Source: Nageia nagi
Lineage: Eukaryota; Pinophyta
Direction: 5' to 3'
Assembly: GCA_050084985.1 (NCBI GenBank)
Contig: JBITNC010000001.1
Span: forward strand, 83,204,001 to 83,268,000
DNA length: 64,000 bases
Of the stretch, positions 36,808 through 47,567 are shown piece after piece. The translations under genes and the position numbers were made by a program. The first letter of the stretch is position 1, and each line of letters starts with the position of its first letter. The notes below the pieces were generated by a model. The model made no database searches. It was not told the origin of the DNA and saw only the letters and a list, made by a program, of their open reading frames with translations.

Positions 36808-37048
36808 GATCCTATTGTAAGTTATCAAGATCCTAATTGGTGTAGAACATGTAAGAATCCTCATGCTCAAGATCAATATCCTATTTATCAACATCAATCC
36901 CAAATAGTGGTAAATAGTGGAATAGCTATAGATTATTATGTAGAAATAGATCCATCAAAGGCTAATTTCATGATTACTATAATGGATGATATGGCTAATC
37001 TTATCATAAAGATAAGAGCTACTAAGAGACCCTTTTATCATTAGAAAA
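36808..37048 (+). pseudogene. gag zinc knuckle of the interrupted gypsy element
   Basis: An open stretch reads WCRTCKNPHAQDQYP (starting near 36838): C-x2-C-x4-H-x4 and Tyr in place of the last Cys (TGT to TAT, G-to-A). About 50 further codons run to TAG near 37046. It continues gag beyond the TR-GAG insertion. Confidence 0.6.
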
Positions 37049-37499
37049 GTATGGAAAGTTTACATCAAATCAATCTCAACCAATAGCCATGGTGAATCTT
37101 TAGTATTTTATGAAAATATTGATGAGCAATTCTACTACCATTGATCAAGCTAATGCTATAAAGAAAACTCAAGAAAATCTAACCATGCAAGTTCTTAATT
37201 ATCTATAAGATCATGAAAGAGAAAGGTAGCAAGGAAATTAAAATTTCCATCATTCACTAGATACATGAGAGAAGAGGTCACTCAATAATTTAGAAGAAGA
37301 TATCCAGAAAGAGAGATCTTCTTTTGAGAAAGTCCCATACAATATTATGAATTAATTGAAAAAGATTCCTTTAGAAGCATCATTATTTGATGCCCTAAAT
37401 ATTTCAAGATAAGTTGAATTACTTAGAGAAACTCTATTAATCCTTAAGAAATGGGATGACATTTGGAATTGTAACTTGGAAGTGGTTGCAAAATTACTA

Positions 37500-37930
37500 G
37501 GTATGGGAAAAAATAGATCTCCTCCCTTTTACATTTCCATAGAGTTAGAAGGTCAATAATACATAATTATTTAATAAACTCAAGAGTAGATATGATTGTT
37601 ATGCCAAATAAAGTATTTGATGTCATAGGCCTAGTTTATACCTGATGTGTTATTAGAGTCCTTCAATTAGATGGAATAAATATTAAAACTATAGGGGTAG
37701 TAAAATATGTCCCTATGAAGCTACATAAATATCATGGCATCTCTATAATACAAAACATTATAGTTGTTGATCTTCCCACAATATTTAGTCTATGCCTTTC
37801 TAGAGAATTTATTTCTAAATTGGGTGGAAACATAGCCATGGACTATTATCACATGACCATACCCTTCAAGAATAAAAACATCAAGATCATGAATGAAACT
37901 TCTTCTAGTTTCCATACTAAAAAAGAATAG
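37500..37930 (+). pseudogene. retroelement aspartic protease
   Basis: The readable part (37715-37930) gives MKLHKYHGISIIQNIIVVDL, then LSREFISKLGGNIAMDYYHM, which matches the C-terminal half of plant gypsy proteases with I.VVDLP and LGRDW..LGG blocks. Upstream, near 37575-37610, the active-site region reads LINSRVDMIVMP, so the catalytic Asp is gone. It precedes the archaeal-type RNase H. Confidence 0.65.
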
Positions 37931-38119
37931 CATAAGGTAATGTGTTGTATGAAGATGTTTGAATGGTTAATTCTATTCAAGAAGAATTGGAGATATTTAA
38001 TCAAGTTTTAAATGATGTATATATCAAGTTGAAGATATTGGTAACAAAAACTACTATATTTATGAGTATATTTCAAAGCTACCAATGCTATCAAATAATT
38101 ATATAAGGAAGATCAAATA

Positions 38120-38841
38120 TGATGAATGTTCTTTGATGGAGTAAAATATAAGACTAGAGTAGGAGTCAAAGTTATTTTAAGATCACCTATAGAGGAAATA
38201 AAGATATTTTCCTTTAGATTAACTTTGATATGCATGAAAAAGGAAATAAAATATGAAGCCTTCTACCTAGGATTAGAGCAAGCAAGCAAAATCAAGATCA
38301 AATGCTTAACAATATTTGATGATTTAAATTTAGTCGTGAATCAAATACAAATAAATGTTTAGTAAAACATCACTACTTGAAAAAATACTAAAATAGAGTA
38401 TGGGACCCATTGGAGAGTTTTTATGCTTTAAATTTTAAATAAATTATAGGAAAGAAGAATGATGAAGTCAATTTCTAGGCCAAGAAAGGGTCTAGGTTTG
38501 ATCTCACCAATCATTGGTTTCAAAGGAAAGGTATTTAACTTATCTTTAGATCCTCTGTTTAAGAAAATGATTTCTTTTGGCAAGTATTCAATGGTTAAAA
38601 TCATGTAAATAAGTTCTTGACTCAACAATTAATTTGCTCTAATGAACAAGGACCCTTATCTAGATATTTTTGTGAAGAGGATGTGATTCATTTGAAGAAT
38701 AACTCTTTGCAAAAAGGTATTATCTCTTTTGAAAACTTGTTTGATAAAGAAGACCATATCAAAAGAAGAATTATATTAGATAAATATAACTACAAAGGAA
38801 TTGAGATATCCCTAAGAAAATGTTTAAATATTGGTTCCTAG
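38120..38841 (+). pseudogene. archaeal-type RNase H placed before RT, plus linker
   Basis: 38126-38362 reads MFFDGVKYKTRVGVKVIL, then KYEAFYLGLEQA and LNLVVNQI: an archaeal-type RNase H with FDG kept but the Asp of GDS lost (FDDLN). A one-base frame change near 38362 leads into HHYLKKY...NRVWDPLESFYALNF, the usual end of the domain. The linker (38617-38841) reads PLSRYFCEEDVIHLKNNSLQ and FENLFDKEDHIKRR. In the element at 1-6480 the same domain follows RT, so the order differs. Confidence 0.75.
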
Positions 38842-38999
38842 ATTTCTTTATGATATATTGAATACATCAAGGGGATAATGAAGGAATTTGTTAGAATTAT
38901 AGCTTGATCCTATAAATATTTGAAAGTGATAAGAAAGATATAATTCAACACACTATTGAATTAGAAGGAGTAAGACCTTTCAAAAAAAATAAAAGGTCA

Positions 39000-39826
39000 A
39001 TGAATCTAAAAATTGAAATGATAAAATAATAAGAGGTAGTAAAGCTATTTCAAGATGGCATTATATATCATATTAACTACTTAACTTGGATCACTAATCT
39101 AATTCCAATCAGGAAGAAAAATGGAGATATCTGACTATGTGTTGACTTCTAGAATCTAAAAAAAGAATCATTGAAGAATAACTATCCCCTACACCCCATG
39201 GACCAAATCCTACACATTATTTTTGAGGTGGATTGTTTTTCCTTTATCAATGATTTTTTAGGATATAATCAGATTTAGGTTAAAGATGAAGATAAGTTCA
39301 AGATAACATTTACAACCAAATGGGAAACATTTATGTTTCAATACATGCCTTTTAGTTTATCTAATGTCATATCTACCTTTCAAATATCCATTTATTACAC
39401 TTTTGGAAAGCTAATAAATAAGATTAATTTAGTTTATCTAAATGATATCATATTTTTTTCTCACTATAAGAAACATCACTTACAACACCTCTAAAAAACT
39501 TTCACAAAATATCAAGAGTTTGGAATATCACTTAATCCAAAGAAATCTATCTTTTTCATGAAGGAAGGAAAATTTCTAGGACATGTGATATCAAAATAAG
39601 GTTGGTTGATTGATCTTGGGAGAGTAGAAAAAATATCCAAGTTAATGATGGCATCCAAAAAAAAAAGAAGTTACAATCATTTTTGGGATAAATAAATTTT
39701 ATCATAAAATTCATTCACAATTTTTCCATAATAGTTCATCCCATTATAGAGTTACTCAAAGATTACATACCTTTTAAGTAGACCACAAAAAGATTGATTG
39801 CATTTGAATAAATAAAATTAGCCATC
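39000..39826 (+). pseudogene. gypsy reverse transcriptase
   Basis: Motifs in order: TWITNLIPIRKKNGDI (about 39085-39132), LCVDF, NYPLHPMDQIL, FINDFLGYNQI, KITFTTKWETFMFQYMPF and the active site VYLNDIIFF (about 39429-39456), where the family has YLDDI, so one catalytic Asp is Asn. It continues with FGISLNPKKSIFFMKEGKFL and GHVISK. Stops include TAG for Gln after GYNQI. Non-functional. Confidence 0.85.
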
Positions 39827-40310
39827 ATGATAGCTCCTATTGTGAAGAATCTAGACTTCTTTAAAGAATTTATAATATATGCTTATGGAGTAGAGAGGAG
39901 TATAGTTGTAGTTCTAACTCAAAAGGAGGATAATCATAAAGAAAATTTGATTACCTTTTTTAGTCAAAGATTACATGATGCTAAAGAGAGATATGGTTTC
40001 ATAGAGAAATAATTATTTTCAATAATGAAAGGTTTAATAAAGTTCAAGCACTATGTATCTCAAAATAAAGTTCTAGTCTTTACTATTCATCTAGATGTAA
40101 GAAATTACATTTTGCAGGGAGATTTAAGTGAAGGAAGAGTTGAATAGATCACAAAGATTTTAAAATATGATGTAGAAATCCAACCTACCAAAGTAATAAA
40201 GGGAAGAGCCCTTTGCAAATAGTTAGCTATAGATCTAGCATACGAGAAGATAATGTTAATAGAAGATGATATTAGAGAAATTGAACTTCAAGAAGATCAA
40301 TAGAGTTGGG
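39827..40310 (+). pseudogene. gypsy-type RNase H
   Basis: Open at 39827-40012 with FFKEFIIYAYGVERSIVVVL, then ITFFSQRLHDAKERYGFIEK. After a TAA it continues YVSQNKVLVFTIHLDVRNYI and VEIQPTKVIKGRALCK. This follows RT directly as in gypsy elements. Stops at 40010 and near 40145. Confidence 0.8.
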
Positions 40311-40319
40311 CTACCAAAC

Positions 40320-41540
40320 TTCTTGGATATGTTAATATTGGGAGATTATCTAGAAACTTAGATGCCTATCAAATGAATAGGTTTAAACTAAATTTATTAA
40401 ATTACAATATGCTTGAAGGAATTTTATATAGAAAAAATCATGATGGCATGTTACTAAGATATATACAACTAGTTGAAGTTGCTAGGATATTACATGAATT
40501 TCATTCAAGCATTACCAGAGGTCATTTTTTGGATATACTACAACTGCAAAAATCTTACAAGATGGCTACTACTCACCATTATATATATTCTTTTTGGATT
40601 TATAAGGAATATGATAAACATCATAGATTCTTTGGAAGTTGGAGAATGAAAGCAATATCTTTACAACCCATCATAGATAATGAGTCATTTCAATAATGGG
40701 GATTAGATTTCATCAAAATGATTAATCCTTTTTCATCATTAGGTAATAGTTTTATTCTAACCATAATTGATTATTTTACTATATGGATTGAAGTTATTGC
40801 AACTAAGAATGTGGATCAAGATACCATTATGGAATTTATGGAAAAAATTATCACTCATTTTGGTGTTCCTCAAACCATCATATTTGAAAATGGTTTGACA
40901 TTCTTAGGAATAAGACTTTCAAAATTCTATCAAAAGTTTGAAACTTACTAGAATACTTTAACAAATTATTACCCATAAGGTAACAATTTTGTAGAGCCTA
41001 CAAATAAGAATTTACTTTGAATTTTGAAATGGAATGTTTATGAAAAACAAAAATATTAGGATAAAAAAAAATCTAGCTCTCTAGGATGATCAAGTTTTAT
41101 AAAAGTTTTTAATCATAATTTCTCCTTATATTTTGGTTTATGGTTTAAGAGCAATATTACCAACATATATCAAGCTCCTAGCATTGTAATTTCTTTAGTA
41201 ATATGAAATATCAAAAATTAACCTGGTTGAATCAAGGATTCTTGAATTACTATATTTAGAAAAAAATATGGGGAAATGTTTACAAATAATTATAGAAGAG
41301 AAATAATGTGATCAAACACTAGTTCAACAAAAAGTGTTCATCATCCATTTCATTCAAAAAATGAAGATTTGGTTTTAAAATGGGATGATGATAGAGCAAA
41401 GCTTGATAGATACAAAAATTTTGATGCACTATGGTTAGGACCTTATATTATAATGTTGGAGATTTAATCAAACATGTATGAGTTGGAATGAATGAATGGT
41501 CAAATTCTTTTGATCATCATAAATGACTAGTATTTGAAAC
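40320..41540 (+). pseudogene. gypsy integrase
   Basis: The zinc-binding part reads ILYRKNHDGMLLRYIQLVEV, HEFHSSITRGHF; the Cys pair is lost (SFWIYKEY). The core reads WGLDFIKMI (first Asp kept), IIDYFTIWIEVI, FGVPQTIIFENG (second Asp changed to Glu) and NNFVEPTNKN (Glu kept). The C-terminal region has LDRYKNFDALWLGPYII near 41400-41455. Main open stretches are 40373-40696 and 40718-40951. Confidence 0.85.
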
Positions 41541-41560
41541 ATTATAGTGCAATGTATATA

Positions 41561-42301
41561 GTGTATGCTATCATGTAGCACTTGTACATTATATATTTTT
41601 AATTCTCATTTTGTGTGCCCTAGTTAAGTTAGTTAGTATGTTTACATATTTTCCTAGGAGTTTATTATGGTAATATCTAAAGTGATTATGATTAATTAGA
41701 TTGCATGATGTATCATTAGTGATTTTTGAGTAGTCATTTTATTTTTCACAAAAATAAGTCTGCTACATGCATTGCCTCTGAAAGTTGAAGTTGTAGATTG
41801 ATTCTAAGATATAGAATTCCTAATTCAAAATTTTTGAAGAAGTTTCCTACCAATATAGGTAAGCAACAACTCCTCAAAACCATATGTATATATGCTAATA
41901 CTAATTATTTAGATAGATCCATTTTAAGAGGATATAAAAAATATCAAGAGTAAACATATATAATACCTTTCCTTAAAATATTAATTCATATGGTATTTGA
42001 TACATAATAATTCTACCATCCTTCCCTATGTACTCAAAAGATATCATCCCTATCTATAATCGATAGAGGTGTTAGATAAGATGGTAGATGGTAAAGCTCA
42101 TGTTGCAAGGAAAAAAGGAAAACCCTTATTAGATATGTCTAAATATGCCTTAGTTATCACTTTTAGACCCAAAATGGTTAAACAACTAGCTTAAGTGAAG
42201 ATTAAAGAAAGTAAGATAGAGAAATATTCATTACAATGTTTAAATTTATACTCTATCATCCCTCTCAATAATAAACTAAAATAGTATGGGATTTAGATAT
42301 C
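41561..42301. other. no gene seen; probable 3' end of the gypsy element
   Basis: AT-rich. Likely 3' UTR and LTR remains of the element ending near 41560, but no LTR pair was found. The target copy AAACC of the next element is at 42302-42306. Confidence 0.4.
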
Positions 42302-42306
42302 AAACC

Positions 42307-42799
42307 TAAAAGAATTGAACTATAACATGAACAAACCTACACTAACAAAATCACATGATAGCTCTCAATTCATATCTAACTATCACACAAAGCAATCTCA
42401 TAAAGATAACACAAGATGTAAGTGGTTCCTCCAACTAGGAGTACATCCACTAACTAGATCTTTACTTCAATCATAAATACAACTCTCTTACAATCCTTCT
42501 AATCTCAACTCCTACACTTCTATATTATAGAATAACTTTACTTCACAATTGGTGTGTGATCACAAAGAAGGAGCCTTCTATTTATAGGCCAAATGGATCA
42601 CCCTTTTATCCAATGTACAAAGGCATGATATGCACATCCTTTTACCCAAGGGGCATGCTCATGAAATGGAGTGTAGGATAAGTTACATTATCATATTCAT
42701 TTAAATACTTAAGGTATCGAATAATAGCCTTAATCATTAGTGAACTTACATAGAATATTTAATACAAACCTTTACAATAATGCATTATTCATTCCAACA
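42307..42799 (-). repeat. 3' LTR of copia element (493 bp)
   Basis: Matches 50567-51062 along its length with visible divergence. In plus-strand sense it ends ATTCCAACA, so the element-sense start is TGTTGGAAT. The TATA box in element sense is CCTATAAATAG (plus 42578-42590). Confidence 0.92.
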
Positions 42800-42812
42800 C
42801 TCTCCCTTAATG
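42800..42812 (-). promoter_or_regulatory. polypurine tract of copia element
   Basis: Plus-strand CTCTCCCTTAATG, in element sense CATTAAGGGAGAG, touching the 3' LTR. Confidence 0.8.
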
Positions 42813-43265
42813 CAATATTGGGATAGAGCAAGTAAGAGAGAAGAATAAGAGAAAGTAAGAGAGTTCTCCTCCAAATAGATACAATGGAGATGAGAACTTT
42901 CTACATATTTGTGAAGTAAGAAAGATCTAGTTTGAGACTCATTACTTTGCCAAATACAATCATTAACCATAATCAATTTCAATGTACATGAAGTAGTCAT
43001 CCAACTAGACATCATGAAGAGTCTCTAAGAGCCAACATACCTAAGGTAAGTAACCTACAATTTCAAAGGAACCTACAAGTCATAACCATCTCAAATAACA
43101 AGATTAGTTAGATGCAACATATTCATCTCATCAATAATAGATGAATTACTCAAATGCCATCATGAACTGATCAATGGTGCATTATAATTCATCACAAAGA
43201 TGCCATGCCAAAAACTCATAGTCACCTGCTATATATAAAACATGTGTTGATTATCATTACAAAAT

Positions 43266-43485
43266 AGAGCATGCATATATGAGTTCCTCACATATGGATA
43301 ACTAAATAGTGCTAAAAGACACATAAGAGTTTCTCACACATGGATAATTGAATAGTGTTAGATTGACCAAAAAATAGAGTATGCATATATGAGTTCATCA
43401 CATATGGATAAATGAACAGTGCCAAAAGACACATAAGATTTCCTCACACATGGATAACTAAATAGTGCTATATTGGCCAATTTGT
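43266..43485 (-). repeat. two tandem copies of a 110-bp unit in the 3' UTR
   Basis: Copies start at 43266 and 43376 (AGAGYATGCATATATGAGTT). Each contains two half-units with CACAYATGGATAA.T.AA.AGTGC, so the basic period is about 50-55 bases. Frames across it (43358-43546) are artefacts. Confidence 0.85.
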
Positions 43486-43593
43486 ACAATAAGTTCCTCA
43501 CATAGGGCGAACTTACCATGAAAGTGTACAATAAAATCAACACCATACAACATAAAATCCTCCTAGGGTGAAGTTATCACCATAAATATGAAT

Positions 43594-44390
43594 TCAACAT
43601 AAGAATTCAAACTTCACTCCCCTTGAGGGTAACTTTGCCAACCTAATAACATCACTAATATTACAAAATTGAGCTTCCAAAAGGGGCTTAGTGAACAAAT
43701 CAATAAAATTCAAGGTGGATGGATAATACTCTAAGTGTATTATGCCATCAAGAACCTTCTCCCTAATAAAATGGGCATGGACTTCCACATGTTTTGTTCT
43801 TTAATAGAATATAGGATTCTTAGCTAAAGAAATAGCTAATTTATTATCTAAAGAAATCAAAGATAAGCCACCTTACTCATACCCAATTTCTTTTAAAATA
43901 TGTCTTAACTAAATGGCTTCTTGGGCTACAACAAACATGGTATGATATTCAGCTTTTGTGGTTGAAAGAGAAATAGTAGGCTACTTTTTGGAAGCTCAAG
44001 ATATAGTACCTAAACCAATGCTAAACACATATGTAAAGGTTGATTTCATGTCATATCTCTCTCCCCCATAGTTAGAATCTAAGAATATAGATATAACAAA
44101 TGAGAAAAACTTAGAATACTTGAGAGCAAGATCTTTAATCCCTATAACATACCTCAAGATTTGCTTAATAGAATTGAGGTGCTCAACATATCTTTTTTGC
44201 ATGAATTGTGCCATAAAATTCACTATAAAGGCAATATCTAGCTTGAAAATAGTCAAATACAAAAGACTACCAATTAATTGTTGGTAAGCTATAGCATTAG
44301 CTAATTGAGAGTTGGAGCTTAGACAAATAGTGATTTTAGGAGAGATTGGAATTGCAGCATATCTATATTCTTCCATTCCAAACTTCTACA
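43594..44390 (-). pseudogene. copia RNase H
   Basis: On the reverse strand 44376 to 43996 reads YQQLIGSLLYLTIFKLDIAF, the conserved end of copia RT, then HLNSIKQILRYVIGIKDLAL and IFLDSNYGG, where copia has SDADWAG. After stops it continues into MEVHAHFIREKVLDGIIHLE, TLNFIDLFTKPL (43788 to 43594), the copia C-terminus. The domain would degrade the RNA template. Confidence 0.85.
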
Positions 44391-45200
44391 AGATGTATGA
44401 TATATACTTAGATTGACTGAGATAAGTATAATCATTATATTGATACACTTACATTCTAAGATAGTAGTGCAAAATACCAAGATCAATCATTTCAAACATT
44501 ACCTTAAGTTTGGATATACACTCTTAAATGATTTCATCATTATTCCCAATTATTAGAAGATCATCCATATAAAGGAGAATCAAGACTACATCTTTTCCTT
44601 GATTAAGTACATATATATTAGAGTTTGAAAAGCACTTGGAGAATCCAATGTCTTAAAGTACCCTAAAATATTTCTATACTAAGCTCAAGGTGCTTGATTA
44701 AGTCCATACAATGACTTCTTTAGGTTGCACATAAAAGACTCTTTACCTTCCATAATAAACCCTTCTAGTTGGTACATGAATATTTTCACATCTAAGTAAC
44801 CATAGAGAAATGCATTCTTGATATCAAGTTGAAAAAATTTCCATCCTTGACCTACAAAAAGAGCAAAGATAACTCTCATAGTAGGCATTTTTACCATAGG
44901 AGCAAATGTTTCCTTATAATCTACACTATATTTCTAAGCAAAACCTTTACCTACTAACCTTGCCTTATATTTCTCAATATCTCCAATTGAATTGAACTTG
45001 ACCTTGTAGATCCACTTATTGCCAATCACATTCTTTTCATTGGGATAAAGAACCAAGTCCCAAGTTTTATTTTTTATAAGCACCTCATGCTCCACTTTCA
45101 TGGCTTCCATCCAACACTCATGCTTAGATGCTTATTTTAAGGTTTAGGGCTTATGCTTGTTGTAAATCTTAGTAATTAAGGATTTGTTCAAGGTCATGCT
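44391..45200 (-). pseudogene. copia reverse transcriptase
   Basis: Reverse strand: GQGWKFFQLDIKNAFLYGYL, then YQLEGFI, CNLKKSLYGLNQAP (44897 to 44685), and after stops the active site LLYMDDLLIIGNNDE (about 44575 to 44535). QLDIKNAFL...G.L and YGL.QAP are copia RT hallmarks. Stops interrupt both sides. YMDD is kept. Confidence 0.88.
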
Positions 45201-45239
45201 CCTTATTACCCTTTATGTTGAAGAATTTTGTTCTTGAGG

Positions 45240-46490
45240 TGACTTGTCTACATCAATATCTAACTAGCTAGGAGTAATTAAAGAGTCCTTTGTATCATCA
45301 ACATCTTCATTAGAAGTAGATTTTTTAGGAAGTTCATTGAATTTTACATCCCTTAAATGAACATTGCTTTATAGGTTAGAGAGTAGAGCCTATAGTCTTA
45401 TGTTAACTATCATAACCCATAAAGATGCATTTTTTAGCTCTTTTGTCTAACTTCTTCCTTTTCTCAAAAATAATGTAAGAGAATGCTTCACAACCAAACA
45501 CCCTAAGGTGAGAATTGTTAGGTTTTCTTCCTAACCATGCCTCAAAAGGAGTTTTACTCTGAATGGCTTTTGTGGGACACCTATTTAAGGTGTAAATGGT
45601 AGTGCTCATAGCTTCATCCCATAAAAATTTAGAAAGATTACCCAATATGCATTTGGCCATCTCCATAATTGTTCTATTTTTCCTTTTGGTAACATTGTTC
45701 TGCTAAGAAGTGTAAGGAATCATAAATTATCTCTTGATTCCATACTTAGCACAATAGTTATTGAACTCATTATTGTTATATTCTCCCACATTATCTGATC
45801 TCAACATCTTGATTTTGAGGTTAGATTGATTTTTAATAAAGGCCCTAAAAACTTTAAAACTCTCAAAGGTTTGATCCTTGTGCTTAAGTAGATACCCAAA
45901 GGTCATCCTACTAAAGTCATCAATGAAGGTTAAGGCATAATATACTCCTCCAAGAAACTTAGTCTATAATGAACCCATCAAATTTGAATGCACAAGTTGA
46001 AGAGGTTGAGATGCTCTTGTTGCCTTATCTCTTTGAAACATTTTGTCTATACATCTTGCCAAGAATGCACTTCTTCAATAGACAAACCAAAAGAGAAATT
46101 GAAGGCAAACCTTTCATAAGTTCTTGGTCTTTTATGACTTGAATACTCTTATGGCTAAGGTGCCCTAAATAATGGTTCTAAAGATTGCCTTTAAAACATA
46201 CACTAGAAGTAAAACACACCTTTTATGGAACTTGATCTATAATGTAGAGGTTATCTTTCACTTATCCTTTAACCAAAGTGGTAAGTCTTTTCTTAATGCA
46301 CTATGATTGAGAGTCAAACTCAAAAGAGTACCCTTTTCTAGTAACTTGGATTACAAATAGAAGGTTCATCCTTAACTTAAGAACATAGAGAACATTTTCA
46401 AAAACCTTTCTATGAATTAGCACACTCCCAATTTCTTAAACTTCAAGGGTAGAGTTATCACCTATCACAATTGCATGTTTTATATACTTG
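45240..46490 (-). pseudogene. copia integrase
   Basis: The clear part (45666 to 45403) reads FLWDEAMSTTIYTLNRCPTK, then TPFEAWLGRKPNNSHLRVFG and CIFMGY, the C-terminal half of copia integrase. The core with DNG lies near 45790-45830 and the zinc-binding N-terminus nearer 46100-46200, both with stops. It would insert cDNA into the host chromosome. Confidence 0.8.
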
Positions 46491-46499
46491 TGAAAGTTC

Positions 46500-47567
46500 T
46501 CAAACTTTTTTTTTAAAGCATAATTGATTAGTGCAACCAGAATCAACAATCCATTCAGATAAAAAAGATTGGGATATGGAGCAGAGCACCATACTAAAAC
46601 TAGCATGAATATTATACTTTCCTTTGTAGTTATTTACATTTATATTACCTTTGTTCTTTTCATCTCTTTTCTTTTTATAGCAATCAACTTCTATGTGACC
46701 TTGGATTCCATAATAGTTATAATTACCATCAAACTTTTCCTTAGGAGAAGGATTGTTTGCTTTGCCTTTTCCATCTCTTTGCTTGAAGTGGTTGTTGTTG
46801 CTATTGTTCCTAATACTGAGGTTATTATTTTTATTGTTCGTACTACTGTTGTAGCCATTACCTCTCTTTTCAAATCTTTTTGAGGAAGAAGGATAATATT
46901 TCTTTTGATAGTTGAACTTCTTCTTGAAAGGACTTTTGGTTGCTCCAAGAGCAACATTATTATCCTTAGGAGAAGAATTCAATACTTTATTATTAAGGGT
47001 TTTCTTATGCCTCAAAAGGTGCCTTAAAAGGTTCTCAAGGGAGAATATTTCTTCTTCATCATCAAGCCTTATTTCCATAATCATCACAAAGTTTTCAAAA
47101 TTTGAAGAAAGGCTTTGAAGAATGATGAAGATCATGAACTCATCATTGATCCAATTACATTTATAAGCAACAAGTTGAGTCCTTAGGTTAGTGATATTGT
47201 TTAAGTAGATAGCCACATTTTCATCTTCCCCTTAACAAGATTGAAGTAGCTTTTGGAGAATGGTAAACCTTCTTCAAAAGTTTGAACCAAGGTAGATTTA
47301 CTTAAGCTTATCCCATGCTTCCTTTGTTAAGGTTGGAAAGAAAATCATCAAGAGCACATCATCTAAAATTACATGGTAAATCATGGAGGTTTGTAACTCA
47401 TTCTTTATGTTGTAAGCCTTTAGTGCCTTTTCATCTATAGGAGGTACAAGTTTCTCACTCATTGTTTGCCAAAACTTCCTTACCTGCAATTCAGTTCTCA
47501 TCTAAGGTTCCCAAATCTCATAGTTGGAACCATCAAGAATGTGTTTAGGCAAAAAAGATTCTCCCAT
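46500..47567 (-). pseudogene. copia gag and protease start
   Basis: The start ATG at 47567 (reverse) begins MGESFLPKHILDGSNYEIWE, a typical copia gag N-terminus with a NY..W block. A TAG follows, then LQVRKFWQTMSEKLVPPIDE and, from 47216, MAIYLNNITNLRTQLVAY and an Asn/Lys-rich tail. The knuckle reads YNYYGIQGHIEVDC, so the first two Cys are Tyr (both G-to-A). The protease active site WIVDSGCTNQL is kept near 46525. At least three stops or frame changes separate the parts. Confidence 0.85.

Larger units (their letters stand above)
33290..41560 (+). mobile_element. decayed Ty3/gypsy element with RNase H before RT, split by a TR-GAG insertion
   Basis: Plus-strand order: primer-binding site, gag remnant, [insertion 34588-36656], gag zinc knuckle, protease, archaeal-type RNase H, linker, RT, gypsy RNase H, integrase. 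Both RNase H domains place it near Tat, but the extra one lies before RT, unlike the element at 1-6480. Stops and frame changes occur throughout. The outer LTRs are not resolved, so both ends are approximate. Confidence 0.75.

Noticed and set aside
1347-41540. Endogenous pararetrovirus
   Set aside because: Every RT here lies with an integrase and, where ends are visible, with LTRs; no movement protein or coat protein motif of caulimovirids was seen.
46569-47118. Plus-strand open frames over the copia gag
   Set aside because: They are antisense shadows of gag, which has clear family motifs on the reverse strand.
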